From an uncultured Acetobacteraceae bacterium (GTDB lineage Bacteria; Pseudomonadota; Alphaproteobacteria; Acetobacterales; Acetobacteraceae): 64,000 bases of DNA. Below the pieces are notes generated by a model. That model was given only the letters and a program-made list of their open reading frames with translations, had not been told where the DNA came from and did not search any database. The DNA lies in the NCBI GenBank assembly GCA_903895595.1, contig CAITUP010000011.1, positions 1-64,000 on the forward strand, written 5' to 3'. Below, piece by piece: positions 34,710-43,585 of the stretch (positions are counted from its first letter, which is position 1; each line of letters begins with the position of its first letter). The translations under genes and the position numbers were made by a program.

Positions 34710-35740
34710 ACACCGCCGATTTCGACTTTTACCTCCCCCCCGAGCGCATCGCGCACCATCCGGCGCGCCCGCGGGAGGCTGCTCGGCTGCTGCATGTCGC
34801 CGACGGGCTGAACGATCGGGTCATCGCCGATCTGCCGTCGTTGCTGCGGCCGGGGGATATCCTGGTCGCCAACGATACGCGGGTGATCCCGGCGCAGCTG
34901 TCGGCGCGGCGGGGGGAGGCGCGGATCGGCATCACCCTCGATCAGCCTCGCCCGGACGGCACCTGGCACGCTTTGGCCCGCAATGCGCGGCGGGTGCGGG
35001 TGGGGGATGTGCTGACGTTCGATGGTTCGGCGACGTTAACCGCCGAGGTCCGGGCCCGCGATCCCGATGGCGGCGTGGCTCTGGCGTTCAATTGCGAGGA
35101 TGAGGCGTTCTCGGCGGCGTTGCGGGAGGCTGGGGCGCTGGCTCTGCCGCCCTATATCGAACGCCCGCGGGGGCCGGTGCCGGAGGATGAAACGGACTAT
35201 CAGACGGTGTTCGCGGCGCATGAGGGCGCGGTCGCGGCGCCCACCGCCGGCCTGCATTTCACCCCGGCGCTGCTGGAGGCCTTGGCCGCGCGCGGCGTGT
35301 TGCGCACGACGGTGACGTTGCATGTCGGGGCGGGGACGTTTCTGCCGGTTCGCGACGACGACGTGTCGCGGCACACGATGCACAGTGAGCGCGGGTTCGT
35401 GTCGGCTGAAACGGCTCTGGCCGTGAACGAGGCACGCGCCGCCGGCGGTCGGGTGGTGACGGTGGGGACGACGTCGCTGCGGCTGCTGGAAAGCGCGGTG
35501 AACGAGGATGGGGTGCTGCGCCCGTTCGATGGGGATACGTCGCTGTTTATACTGCCGGGGTTTCGGTTCCGGGCGGTGGATGTGCTGATGACGAATTTCC
35601 ATCTGCCTCGGTCGACGTTGTTTATGTTGGTGTGCGCGTTCGCGGGGACGGAGCGGATGCGGGCGGCTTATGCGCATGCGGTGGGGGCGGGGTACCGGTT
35701 TTATTCTTATGGGGATGGGTGTTTGTTGGAGAGACGATAG
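34706..35740 (+). CDS. queA: S-adenosylmethionine:tRNA ribosyltransferase-isomerase QueA
   Basis: A 344-residue enzyme that adds an epoxycyclopentanediol to 7-aminomethyl-7-deazaguanine at tRNA position 34. Family segments are FDFYLPPERIAHHPA, LVANDTRVIPA, PTAGLHFTP, VGAGTFLPVRDDD, HSERGFV, TTSLRLLES and MTNFHLPRSTLFML. It is coupled to the queuosine-precursor transporter upstream. The last codons and stop lie inside the left arm of a terminator hairpin. Confidence 0.96.
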   Translation: MNTADFDFYLPPERIAHHPARPREAARLLHVADGLNDRVIADLPSLLRPGDILVANDTRVIPAQLSARRGEARIGITLDQPRPDGTWHALARNARRVRVGDVLTFDGSATLTAEVRARDPDGGVALAFNCEDEAFSAALREAGALALPPYIERPRGPVPEDETDYQTVFAAHEGAVAAPTAGLHFTPALLEALAARGVLRTTVTLHVGAGTFLPVRDDDVSRHTMHSERGFVSAETALAVNEARAAGGRVVTVGTTSLRLLESAVNEDGVLRPFDGDTSLFILPGFRFRAVDVLMTNFHLPRSTLFMLVCAFAGTERMRAAYAHAVGAGYRFYSYGDGCLLERR

Positions 35741-35767
35741 CCGGAAAACCGGCTATCGTCTCTCCAA
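35726..35767. terminator. Perfect inverted-repeat terminator, probably bidirectional
   Basis: A 19-base perfect inverted repeat (TTGGAGAGACGATAGCCGG and its complement) with an AAAA loop. The left arm contains the last codons and the TAG stop of queA; the right arm ends 3 bases before the stop of the converging carboxymuconolactone-decarboxylase-like gene. It lacks a long T-tract. Confidence 0.75.
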
Positions 35768-35769
35768 TT

Positions 35770-36516
35770 CTAGGCAAACGCCGCGCTCAACGCCCCCAGC
35801 GCGTTCAGCGCCGGCGGAAACCCGGTATAAGGCGCCGTCTGAATAATCGCCTCGATCACCTCGGTCTTGCTCAACCCCACATTCAGCGCCGATTGCCCGA
35901 ACTTCCCCACCTGCTCGGGGAGCCGCAGCGCGGTGAACCCGGCGACGGCGACCAATGCGCGTTGGCGCCGTTCCAACCCCGGGCGGAACCAGATTTCGCC
36001 GTAGCCGTATTGGATCGCAGTGGGATACAGCGCCCCGGTCGTGGGATTGTCCGGTGCCGCATACCCTTGTGTAGCCCGAGCGCCATGGAGCGTGCGCATC
36101 AACTCGGCGCCGCGAGCGGTGAGTTCCTCCAGCGAGGCGTCTTCCGGCGGGTCGGCGGGGAAGGGGATGCCGCGATCGGCGAAGATTTCCGCGGCCAGGG
36201 CCAGGGTCTCCTCCGCCGCCGAGAACCCGGCGTACAGCGCGCATTGCACCAGGATTTCGCGGATGGCCTCGGCCGACAGGCCCAGCTCCAGTCCGGCGAC
36301 AATGTGCCGGCGCAGCGGCTTCAGGCGGGGGCCGGTGCCCAGCGCGGCGATGACGCACAGCATGCGGTCGGCCAGCCCGAGGCCGGGGCGATTCCAGACG
36401 CCCCCGAACACGGGTTCGGTCAGCAGGTTGGCGAACCCGGCCTGCTGGCGGTGATCGGCGCCGAACAGGCGTTGCAGGGTTTCTTCGCCTTGGCGGCGCA
36501 GGTCTTGGCGGGTCAT
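35770..36516 (-). CDS. Carboxymuconolactone decarboxylase-family protein, two-domain
   Basis: A 248-residue protein with two AhpD/CMD-like alpha-helical domains: first LADRMLCVIAALGTG...IREILVQCALYAGFSAAEE, second RQRALVAVAGFTAL...KTEVIEAIIQTAPYTGFPPALNAL. The first domain keeps a single Cys; no CxxC redox pair is present. ATG 36516 follows a GGAGG site. Converges on queA through a shared hairpin. Function within the family is unresolved. Confidence 0.82.
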   Translation of the reverse strand: MTRQDLRRQGEETLQRLFGADHRQQAGFANLLTEPVFGGVWNRPGLGLADRMLCVIAALGTGPRLKPLRRHIVAGLELGLSAEAIREILVQCALYAGFSAAEETLALAAEIFADRGIPFPADPPEDASLEELTARGAELMRTLHGARATQGYAAPDNPTTGALYPTAIQYGYGEIWFRPGLERRQRALVAVAGFTALRLPEQVGKFGQSALNVGLSKTEVIEAIIQTAPYTGFPPALNALGALSAAFA

Positions 36517-36625
36517 GGGGCGTCCTCCGTTCCGGTGTGCAGGGCTATAGTGATCGCGCGGCGGGGCGGGAATGCCAAGACCCGCCGCGATTGACCTCCC
36601 GCGGGGCGAGTGCGACACAGGCGCC

Positions 36626-37057
36626 ATGGCCGATCCCGATTTCATTTACAATTGGCGACGTCTCGACGCGCGGATCACGACGTCGGGGCAGCCGACGGAG
36701 GCGCAGTTGGCCGATGTCGCGGCGCTGGGCGTGCGGCATGTCGTCAATCTCGGGCTGCACAGCCACCCCAAGGCTTTACCGGACGAGGCAGCCAGCGTGG
36801 CGACCTACGGCATGGCGTATATTCATATTCCCGTCGATTTCGCGAACCCGACGCAAGCGGATTTCGACCGGTTTCGTTCGGTGCTGGAGGGGCTCAAAGA
36901 CGTTCCGGTGCACGTGCATTGCATCGCGAATTACCGGGTGTCGGCGTTTTTCTATCGCTATCGGCGCGACGTGCTGGGCGTGGACGAAGGTCAGGCGCGC
37001 GCCGATCTGGAAGCGCTTTGGCAGCCCGACGGTGTCTGGGCTGCCTTTATCGCATGA
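36626..37057 (+). CDS. Protein tyrosine phosphatase-like protein
   Basis: A 143-residue protein with the Cx5R phosphatase loop HCIANYRVSAFFYRY near residue 100, preceded by VRHVVNLGLHSHP and YIHIPVDFANPTQ. It belongs to the small DSP/beta-lactamase hydrolase-like phosphatase group. Started at ATG 36626; the longer upstream frame is not supported by similarity. It ends 7 bases before the stop of the converging MetE-like gene. Confidence 0.8.
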   Translation: MADPDFIYNWRRLDARITTSGQPTEAQLADVAALGVRHVVNLGLHSHPKALPDEAASVATYGMAYIHIPVDFANPTQADFDRFRSVLEGLKDVPVHVHCIANYRVSAFFYRYRRDVLGVDEGQARADLEALWQPDGVWAAFIA

Positions 37058-37064
37058 GGTCTCC

Positions 37065-38216
37065 TTAACGTCCCCATAGCCGGTTGGACGCGATGCGGGC
37101 ACCGTCCGCCGCCGCGGCGAGTTTCGCCCAGACGACGTCTTCGGCCACGAATTCCCGGCCGGCGAAGGTGCCGAAGCCGCAATCGGTGCTGGCGATGACG
37201 CGTTCGCGGTCGCCGACGACCGACACCGCCTCGGCCAACCGCCGAGCGACGACTTCCGGGTGCTCGACGAAATTGGTGGTGGTGTCGAGCACGCCGGGGA
37301 TCAGGATCATGTCCTTCGGCAACGGATTGGCGCGGAGGGCTTCGTATTCGTGCTGATGCCTCGGGTTAGCGAATTCGATCGACAGCGCACCCACCTTCGC
37401 TTTGTAGAGCGACGGCAGGATTTTCGACATCGCGATGTCGTGGGTGTGCGGCGCGTCGCTGTTGCCCCAGCAGACGTGCAGGCGGATGCGGTCGGGCGGG
37501 ATGCCGTTCAGCGCCTTGTTGATCGCGGCGACGTGCAGTTCCAGTTGCACGATGAATTCGGCCTCGGTGAGCTTGCCGAAGAAACGGTGGCGCTCCATTG
37601 CCAGATCGGGGCTGTCGATCTGCAGGATCAGGTCGGCGTCGTGGATGGCGCGATATTCGTGGCTCAGCGCCTCGGCGAGCGCCATCAGATAGGCCTCATG
37701 CGTGGCATAATGCTGGTTGATCATCGTCGTCGCCACGATGCCGGGCGACGGGGCGGTCATGAAACATTCCTTGAAGTCGCCGCCCAAAGACTTGAGGCGG
37801 GCGGCGTCGTCCTGGATGGGTTTGCTGTTGATGTAACGCACTTCCGACAACGCGGCGGGGGCGTCGACCAGGCGTGCGGTGTGCGGGAAGCGGGCGGCGT
37901 TCTGTTTGACGTAGCTGGGGAATTCCAACTGGTCCGTGGCCGGCGGGCGCTGCGATTTGCCGCCGAAGCCGCACATGCAGCGCGGCACGTAGGTTTGGAA
38001 GGCGACGCGGGATTGCTCCCCATCGTTGCCGATATCGACGCCGGATTTCACCTGTTTGCTGACGATGTCGGCGGTCGCGGCCCCGACTTCGCGCGCGAGG
38101 GCGGCGGTGTCGATGGTTTCCCCGGCCTCCTGGGCGATCAGCAGGTTCGACAGCGTTTCGTTGCGCGGCAGGCTGCCGACATGGGTCAGCAGGATGCGGT
38201 CGGTGCTGGATAACAT
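37065..38216 (-). CDS. Cobalamin-independent methionine synthase-like protein (MetE C-terminal domain)
   Basis: A 383-residue protein that corresponds to the catalytic C-terminal barrel of MetE: LTHVGSLPRNETL at the start, zinc-ligand segments RLHVCWGNSDAPHTHD and ASTDCGFGTFAGR, and LSIEFANPRH. The N-terminal barrel of full MetE is missing, as in the stand-alone methyltransferase-like group often annotated cobalamin-independent methionine synthase II. The methyl donor and acceptor are uncertain. It is divergent from the CoA-transferase operon. Confidence 0.83.
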   Translation of the reverse strand: MLSSTDRILLTHVGSLPRNETLSNLLIAQEAGETIDTAALAREVGAATADIVSKQVKSGVDIGNDGEQSRVAFQTYVPRCMCGFGGKSQRPPATDQLEFPSYVKQNAARFPHTARLVDAPAALSEVRYINSKPIQDDAARLKSLGGDFKECFMTAPSPGIVATTMINQHYATHEAYLMALAEALSHEYRAIHDADLILQIDSPDLAMERHRFFGKLTEAEFIVQLELHVAAINKALNGIPPDRIRLHVCWGNSDAPHTHDIAMSKILPSLYKAKVGALSIEFANPRHQHEYEALRANPLPKDMILIPGVLDTTTNFVEHPEVVARRLAEAVSVVGDRERVIASTDCGFGTFAGREFVAEDVVWAKLAAAADGARIASNRLWGR

Positions 38217-38277
38217 GGACGTCTCCGGGGTTTGTCGTTGGGCGGCAGGTTAGGCACAGGTGGGGTGGCGCCGACAA

Positions 38278-38316
38278 CCCCTTCTGGGCGGCAACCGAAC
38301 GGGCCGCCGGAAGGGG
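38278..38316. promoter_or_regulatory. Strong hairpin in the divergent promoter region
   Basis: CCCCTTCTGG-CGGC arm pairs with GCCG-CCGGAAGGGG across a loop of about 9 bases, with one bulged G and one T-G pair. It sits in the 159-base gap between the MetE-like gene and the CoA-transferase, 60 bases before the latter's start. It could be a leader structure or an early terminator; no U-tract follows on the plus strand. Confidence 0.4.
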
Positions 38317-38375
38317 GGTCTTGAGCGATCCGCGAATGCGGCGGAATATCGCCCGAACGCCAAGGAGTTCCCATC

Positions 38376-39593
38376 ATGCCCGAAAGTCCCGCCGACAAGG
38401 CCGCCATGGCCGATGCCACCACCCGCCTGCCGCTCAACGGCATCACCGTGCTCGACCTGACGCTCGCCCGAGCGGGGCCGACGGCGGTGAGGCATTTCGC
38501 GGATTGGGGCGCGAACGTCATTCGTATCGAGCCGCCGACCGAGGAAGCCGAGGGCGTTACCGGCCGCCGGCATGGGTCGGACTTCCAGAATCTGCACCGC
38601 AACAAGCGCTGCATCACGCTGAACCTGAAGACGCCCGAAGGCCATGCCGCGTTCATGCGGCTGGCGAAAACCGCCGACGTGGTGCTGGAAAACATGCGCG
38701 CGGCGGTGAAGCACCGGCTGAAAGTGTCCTATGAGGACGTGAAGGCGGTGAACCCACGCATTGTCTACGGATCGATCAGCGGCTTCGGCCAGGACGGTCC
38801 CTACGGCCCGCGCGCCGGCGTCGATCAGATCGCGCAGGGCATGGGCGGATTGATGTCCATCACCGGCGAACCCGGCCGCGGCCCGATGCGCGTCGGCATC
38901 CCCATCGACGACCTGACCGCCGGCAACTTCCTGGCGATGGGCTGCATGATGGCGCTGTTCGATCGCGAACGCACCGGCGTCGGCCGCTGGGTCACCACGT
39001 CGCTGCTGGAAGCGCAGATCTTCATGCTCGATTTCCAGGCCAGCCGCTGGCTGATCGACAAGGAAGTCCCCGGTCAGGCCGGCAACGACCACCCGACGGG
39101 CATCCCGACCGGCGTGTTTCCCACCAGCGACGGCCACATCAATATCGCCGCCAGTTCGGCGCGTGTGTTCGCTCGGTTCTGCGAGGCCATCGGCCGCGCC
39201 GATTGGCTGGACAAGCCGGAATGGTCGAACCAGGCGGGACGCAGCAAGGACCGCAAGGCGATCAACATCGCGATTTCCGAGATCACCGCGACCAAGCCGT
39301 CCAACCACTGGATCGAACTGTTCGAATCCAACGGCATCCCCTGCGGCCCGATCTACGCCATGGATCAGGTGTTCGCCGATCCGCAGGTCCAGCACCTCGG
39401 CATGGCGACGAAGATGCACAGCCCGCATATCGGCGACGTGGAAGTGGTGGCCTCGGCCATCAACATCTCGGGCTTCGATAAGGGCATCCGCCGGCACACG
39501 CCGGATGCGGGCGAGCACCAGGACGAGATTCTGAAGGCCGTTGGCTACACCGACGCGGAACTCGCGGACATGCGGGCGAAAGGGGCGATCTGA
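38376..39593 (+). CDS. CaiB/BaiF-type CoA-transferase
   Basis: A 405-residue family III CoA-transferase. N-terminal GITVLDLTLARAGPTAVRHFADWGANVIRIE, the NKRCITLNLKTPEG segment, and the catalytic Asp in VGIPIDDLTAGNF. An AAGGAG site precedes ATG 38376. It should move CoA between an acyl-CoA and a free acid. It is coupled by TGATG to an enoyl-CoA hydratase, and a downstream amidohydrolase completes a three-gene catabolic operon. Confidence 0.9.
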   Translation: MPESPADKAAMADATTRLPLNGITVLDLTLARAGPTAVRHFADWGANVIRIEPPTEEAEGVTGRRHGSDFQNLHRNKRCITLNLKTPEGHAAFMRLAKTADVVLENMRAAVKHRLKVSYEDVKAVNPRIVYGSISGFGQDGPYGPRAGVDQIAQGMGGLMSITGEPGRGPMRVGIPIDDLTAGNFLAMGCMMALFDRERTGVGRWVTTSLLEAQIFMLDFQASRWLIDKEVPGQAGNDHPTGIPTGVFPTSDGHINIAASSARVFARFCEAIGRADWLDKPEWSNQAGRSKDRKAINIAISEITATKPSNHWIELFESNGIPCGPIYAMDQVFADPQVQHLGMATKMHSPHIGDVEVVASAINISGFDKGIRRHTPDAGEHQDEILKAVGYTDAELADMRAKGAI

Positions 39594-40408
39594 TGCTGGA
39601 ATCGACCGGGACGACCGCCTTCGCGGGTGGCAAGATGCTCGCGGCGCGGGAGGGCGGGATCGGGCTGATCACCTTCAACCAGCCCGAAAAGCGCAATGCC
39701 ATGTCCATCGAGATGTGGACCGGGCTGGGCGAAATCCTGGAAGAGTACGAGGCCGACGACACACTCAGTGTCGTCGTGCTGGCCGGCGCGGGGGACAAGG
39801 CGTTTGTCTCCGGCGCCGATATTTCGCAATTCGCCAAGCACCGGAACAACGCGGACTCGCAGAAGGAATACGACCGGATCACCGGGATCGGGCGGCAGAA
39901 ATTCCATAATTTCTCCAAACCGATCATCGCAAAGATCCACGGCTTCTGCATGGGCGGCGGGCTGGCCATCGCGATGGCGACCGATATCCGCATCGGCACG
40001 CCGGAGAGCCAGTTCGGCATTCCGGCGGCGCGTTTGTCGATCGCCTACGCGCCGGACTCGGTGAAGAAGCTGATCGATCTGGTCGGGCCGGCGCATGCGC
40101 GCATGATCCTGTACACCGCGCGCCGCATCGGCGGGATGGAAGCCGAGCGGATTGGGCTGATCAATCAGTGCGTGCCGGTGGAGGAACTCGATGCCACCGT
40201 GATGGGCATCGCCCGTGCCATCGCGGAAAACGCGCCGCTGTCGGTGCGTGCGTCCAAGCTGACGATCGCGGAAATGCTGAAAGACGAAAGCAAGCGCGAC
40301 ATGGCCGCGATCAAGGCCATTGGCGAGAAATGCTTCAACAGCGACGACTTCAAGGAAGGCCGGACGGCGTTCATGGAGAAGCGGCGGCCGGTGTTTACGG
40401 GGCGCTAA
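39593..40408 (+). CDS. Enoyl-CoA hydratase/isomerase family protein
   Basis: A 271-residue crotonase-fold protein. Oxyanion-hole segments are VSGADISQFAKH and FCMGGGLAIAMATDIRIG, followed by PAARLSIAYAPD. It starts within the CoA-transferase stop. The catalytic Glu positions of true hydratases are not clearly conserved, so it may act on an unusual acyl-CoA. Same operon as the neighbours on both sides. Confidence 0.88.
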   Translation: MLESTGTTAFAGGKMLAAREGGIGLITFNQPEKRNAMSIEMWTGLGEILEEYEADDTLSVVVLAGAGDKAFVSGADISQFAKHRNNADSQKEYDRITGIGRQKFHNFSKPIIAKIHGFCMGGGLAIAMATDIRIGTPESQFGIPAARLSIAYAPDSVKKLIDLVGPAHARMILYTARRIGGMEAERIGLINQCVPVEELDATVMGIARAIAENAPLSVRASKLTIAEMLKDESKRDMAAIKAIGEKCFNSDDFKEGRTAFMEKRRPVFTGR

Positions 40409-40438
40409 GTCCCCGAACCCAAACAGGAGGAAACAGCC

Positions 40439-41467
40439 ATGATGATCGACATGCACGCCCATTGGCGGCCGGCCGAAGTCGCCGACGCGCTGCGCGCCCG
40501 CGAACGCGAACCTCGCATCGCCCGGAATGCCGACGGGGCCGAGGTGCTGAAATCCCGCATGGGCGACGAACCGCTCGCCACTGCCTTCGACGATGTCGAT
40601 TTCCACATCCAGCGCATGGACCGTCAGGACGTGTCCGTCAGCGTGTTGTCGCTACTGGGGTCCTTCTGTTGGGTGGAGGCGCAGCCGCTGGAGATTTCCG
40701 GCCCGTTGTGCCGGCGCATCAACGACCGGCTGTCGGCCATCTGCCAGGACCATCCCGGCCGCTTCGCCGCCTTCGCCGCCCTTCCCTTAACCGACATGAC
40801 CGCCGCCGCCGCCGAGCTGGAACGGGCGCTCGGGTTGCCGGGCATGATGGGCGCGCAGATTCCGGGCAATCTGTTCCTGACGGCGGCCGACGCGGAAGCC
40901 GCTCGGCCGTTGCTGGAGGTCGCCAACCGGCACAAGGCGGTGCTGTTCGTGCATCACGGGCCTCGGCCGGGCGATGCGTTCCCGAAGATCGGCGGCGGCA
41001 CGGATAACGCTCGGCGGCGCAACGGCACGCTGGATATGCAGGCGAGCCTTTCGTCCGTCATGGTGACGTTGTGTCTGACGGATGTCATGGCCGCGTATCC
41101 GGACGCATCGGTCGTGGTGCACAACCTCGGCGGCAATATTCCTTACGAGATCGAGCGGATGGATCACCGGTCGTTGCTCGATACACCGGAGGAAGAACTG
41201 CCGTCGGCACGCGTTCGGCGTGCGAAGGTTTACGTGGATTGCAACTCGTTCGGACCGCGGGCGATCGAGGCGGCGGTGGCGTTGTACGGCGCCGAACGGA
41301 TCGTTTGCGGGACGGACGGATCGGCGTTCGGGGTCGATTGGACCCGGAAGGCGCTGGAAGAAGCGCGGATCAGCGCCGAGGAACGGGAGCAGATCATGCA
41401 TGGCAATGCCGCGGCGATGATTGCTCGCACGGTTGGTGCGTTTCAGCAGGAACGCGTCGCGGCTTGA
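40439..41467 (+). CDS. Amidohydrolase family 2 (ACMSD-like decarboxylase/hydrolase)
   Basis: A 342-residue metal-dependent barrel protein. N-terminal IDMHAHWRP gives two metal His residues, VHHGPRPGD another, VVVHNLGGN a third region, and GTDGSAFGVDW the metal Asp. The family holds decarboxylases such as ACMSD and hydrolases. The start is behind an AGGAGG site, 30 bases after the hydratase stop. Together with the CoA-transferase and hydratase it suggests degradation of an aromatic-derived or branched acid; the substrate is inferred only loosely. Confidence 0.86.
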   Translation: MMIDMHAHWRPAEVADALRAREREPRIARNADGAEVLKSRMGDEPLATAFDDVDFHIQRMDRQDVSVSVLSLLGSFCWVEAQPLEISGPLCRRINDRLSAICQDHPGRFAAFAALPLTDMTAAAAELERALGLPGMMGAQIPGNLFLTAADAEAARPLLEVANRHKAVLFVHHGPRPGDAFPKIGGGTDNARRRNGTLDMQASLSSVMVTLCLTDVMAAYPDASVVVHNLGGNIPYEIERMDHRSLLDTPEEELPSARVRRAKVYVDCNSFGPRAIEAAVALYGAERIVCGTDGSAFGVDWTRKALEEARISAEEREQIMHGNAAAMIARTVGAFQQERVAA

Positions 41468-41478
41468 TTTCGGTTGCG

Positions 41479-41506
41479 ACCGGCGGCGGCACCGATGTCG
41501 CCGCCG
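41479..41506. terminator. GC-rich hairpin after the amidohydrolase
   Basis: CCGGCGGCG pairs with CGCCGCCGG across a 10-base loop in the gap between the converging amidohydrolase and cupredoxin genes. No T-tract follows, so the termination role is tentative. Confidence 0.4.
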
Positions 41507-41515
41507 GGCAAGCGC

Positions 41516-41878
41516 TTACGGCGTGACGATTACTTTTCCTTTCATGTGCGGATGCAGCGCGCAGATGTAGTTGAACGTCCCGGCGCGTTCGAATTTGAAC
41601 GTATAGCTGCCGTCGGTATCCATCGTTTTGGATCGGATACTGGTTCCAACGCCCAGCACCGTGTGCGGGATGTCGTCGTGGTTGACCCAGGTTACCGTGG
41701 TGCCGGCTTTGATTTTCAATTCTCCCGGCAGGAAGACGAAGTTGTCGATTTTGACTTCGGTTTTTTCATCCTCGGCCCAAGCGACGGAAATGCCGAGGGA
41801 CAGGGACAGGAGGCCGATGGCGGCTAGGCGCAGCAGACCTCGCCGCGCCCGGGGGCGCGACGTGACGCGGTTGAGCAT
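41516..41878 (-). CDS. Periplasmic cupredoxin (amicyanin/plastocyanin-like)
   Basis: A 120-residue type I copper protein with a long signal peptide ending SLGISVAWA. The copper ligands are visible: His in VNHDDIPHT, then Cys, His and Met in YICALHPHMKG. The domain is complete and matches amicyanin-like cupredoxins. It follows the Tat-exported phosphoesterase on the same strand; both lie beside an ECF sigma/anti-sigma pair, which suggests a common redox or copper response. Confidence 0.88.
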   Translation of the reverse strand: MLNRVTSRPRARRGLLRLAAIGLLSLSLGISVAWAEDEKTEVKIDNFVFLPGELKIKAGTTVTWVNHDDIPHTVLGVGTSIRSKTMDTDGSYTFKFERAGTFNYICALHPHMKGKVIVTP

Positions 41879-41898
41879 GTTTGTCTCCGATAATAATC

Positions 41899-41929
41899 GT
41901 CATGGTCGGGTCAGGCCCGACCATGACGG
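41899..41929. repeat. REP-like palindrome, single perfect copy
   Basis: A perfect inverted repeat with 13-base arms CGTCATGGTCGGG and a TCAGG loop, between the cupredoxin and phosphoesterase genes. It is the cleanest single copy of the dispersed family and may act as a processing or termination hairpin in their shared transcript. Confidence 0.75.
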
Positions 41930-41953
41930 GGAGAGGAGATAGGCGGGCTGAAT

Positions 41954-42874
41954 TCAGCCTGCGAGCGGCGTGTCCACGATCGCCAGCGGGGCGTTGGCGG
42001 TCACCAGACTGACGCGGCGAATGCCGAGGTATTTCTTCAGATCGCCCGCTGCCACCGGCATCGGACCCGGCCCAGCCGCGATGCCCGGCACGCCCTGCGG
42101 GAAGGCGGTGGAGCGGGCGGTGTGGAAGGCCACGTGCCCTTCGACCTTCTGCATGACCTGATGGATGTGGCCGTTCAACACCGTAACGGAACCGAAGCGG
42201 GCGAGATGGGTCAGCGCCTCGGCACCATCCGATGTGCCCCAGCCCCAATCCTTGTGCGCGATCCACAGCGGCACATGCGCGAAGATCACGATCGGCGTGC
42301 TGGCGGTCAGGCCTTTCACGTCGGCTGCCAACCATTCCAGTTGCGGCTTGCCGAGGCTGCCGAGGCCGTTGCCGGTCAGGTTGATGACGTTCACCAGCCC
42401 GATGAAGTGTACGCCATGCGCATTGAAGCTGTACCAGCCGTCGCCTTTGGTGCCCTTGCCGTAACGGTTGAGGTAGGATTTGCGATCTTCCTCCAGCACG
42501 TCGTGCTCACCGGGGACGGTGTAGACCTGTAGGCCGGTGGATTTCAGCAACTGCGCGCCGGTGTCGAATTCCGCGGGCTTGGACAGATGCGTGATGTCGC
42601 CGGTGTGGATGATGAAGGACGGCTTTGTGGCGACGGTGTCCTTCAGGGCTTCCTGGAACGTCGCGGTCACGTCGGTGTTGACCGGCTTGTTGAAACCCAG
42701 ATGGCTGTCGCTGACCTGGGCGAAGGTGAAGCTGTCGGTGGTCGCGGCCTCGGCCGAGCCGATCAGGCGGGAGCGAGGGATGCCGCCCGCGATGGTCCAA
42801 ACCGTTGCGGCGCCGGCCCATGCCATGCAGGTCAGAAAGCCGCGGCGGTCCTTGTTTTCGGGTTCGTCGGTCAT
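41954..42874 (-). CDS. Tat-exported metallophosphoesterase
   Basis: A 306-residue calcineurin-like phosphoesterase. A twin-arginine signal with DRRGFL and a hydrophobic stretch starts at residue 9. Metal-binding motifs follow in order: SDSHLGF, HTGDITH, GEHDV, FAHVPLW and LNGHIHQ. The start is ATG 42874; the longer frame upstream overlaps the sigma-factor region. Located divergently from the ECF sigma factor, with a cupredoxin gene downstream. It may hydrolyse phosphoesters or nucleotides in the periplasm. Confidence 0.87.
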   Translation of the reverse strand: MTDEPENKDRRGFLTCMAWAGAATVWTIAGGIPRSRLIGSAEAATTDSFTFAQVSDSHLGFNKPVNTDVTATFQEALKDTVATKPSFIIHTGDITHLSKPAEFDTGAQLLKSTGLQVYTVPGEHDVLEEDRKSYLNRYGKGTKGDGWYSFNAHGVHFIGLVNVINLTGNGLGSLGKPQLEWLAADVKGLTASTPIVIFAHVPLWIAHKDWGWGTSDGAEALTHLARFGSVTVLNGHIHQVMQKVEGHVAFHTARSTAFPQGVPGIAAGPGPMPVAAGDLKKYLGIRRVSLVTANAPLAIVDTPLAG

Positions 42875-43006
42875 GGCTCCAGTTTCCTTATCCAAGGGCG
42901 CCACCAGCGGCCCCTTCAGCCGCATTACCCGGCCCGGCGCGCGCTTATTCCCGCGTTCCACCATTTTTTTCGCGGCCGGGAATAGATCGGGCGTATCCGG
43001 GGTAAG

Positions 43007-43585
43007 ATGGTCAGACCGAACAGGACCGCAGGCTTGGCCCACGACGACCGCAAACGCCGTTTCGAGCTTTTGGCTCTCCCGCATCTCGACGCGGCGTTCA
43101 ACCTTGCTCGCTGGCTGACCGGCAATTCCGCCGACGCGGAAGACGTTGTGCAGGACGCTTATCTTCGGGCGTACCGGTATTTCGACTCCTTCCACGGCGG
43201 CGAATTCCGGGTCTGGCTGCTGGGCATCGTGCGCAACTGCTTCCTGGATTGGATCAAGGAAAACCGGTCGTCCCGGATGCTGTTTCAGGCCGAACCGGCG
43301 GGGGAGACGGATGAGACCCTCTGGTCCGAACGTCCCCGCGACCCGGAGGCGTTGCTGTTGGAAAGCATCGACAGCCAAACCCTGGAGCAGCTGATGCTCC
43401 GTCTGCCGCTTGAATATCGGGAGGTTCTTCTGCTCCGCGAAGTCGAAGACCTTTCCTATAAGGAGATCGCCGCCATCACGACCACGCCCACCGGGACCGT
43501 CATGTCCCGCCTTTCCCGCGCCCGTCTGGCCCTACGAAAACTCTGGCTGGGCGCGCATGCGACGGAGGTTGTTCGTGGCGTGTGA
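43007..43585 (+). CDS. ECF-family RNA polymerase sigma factor
   Basis: A 192-residue sigma-70 family protein with region 2 (LDAAFNLARWLTGNSADAEDVVQDAYLRAYRYFDSF) and region 4 (LPLEYREVLLLREVEDLSYKEIAAITTTPTGTVMSRLSRARLALRK). No regions 1 or 3, as expected for group 4. The anti-sigma gene overlaps its 3' end by 11 bases. It is divergent from the phosphoesterase-cupredoxin pair, which is likely part of its regulon. Confidence 0.92.
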   Translation: MVRPNRTAGLAHDDRKRRFELLALPHLDAAFNLARWLTGNSADAEDVVQDAYLRAYRYFDSFHGGEFRVWLLGIVRNCFLDWIKENRSSRMLFQAEPAGETDETLWSERPRDPEALLLESIDSQTLEQLMLRLPLEYREVLLLREVEDLSYKEIAAITTTPTGTVMSRLSRARLALRKLWLGAHATEVVRGV

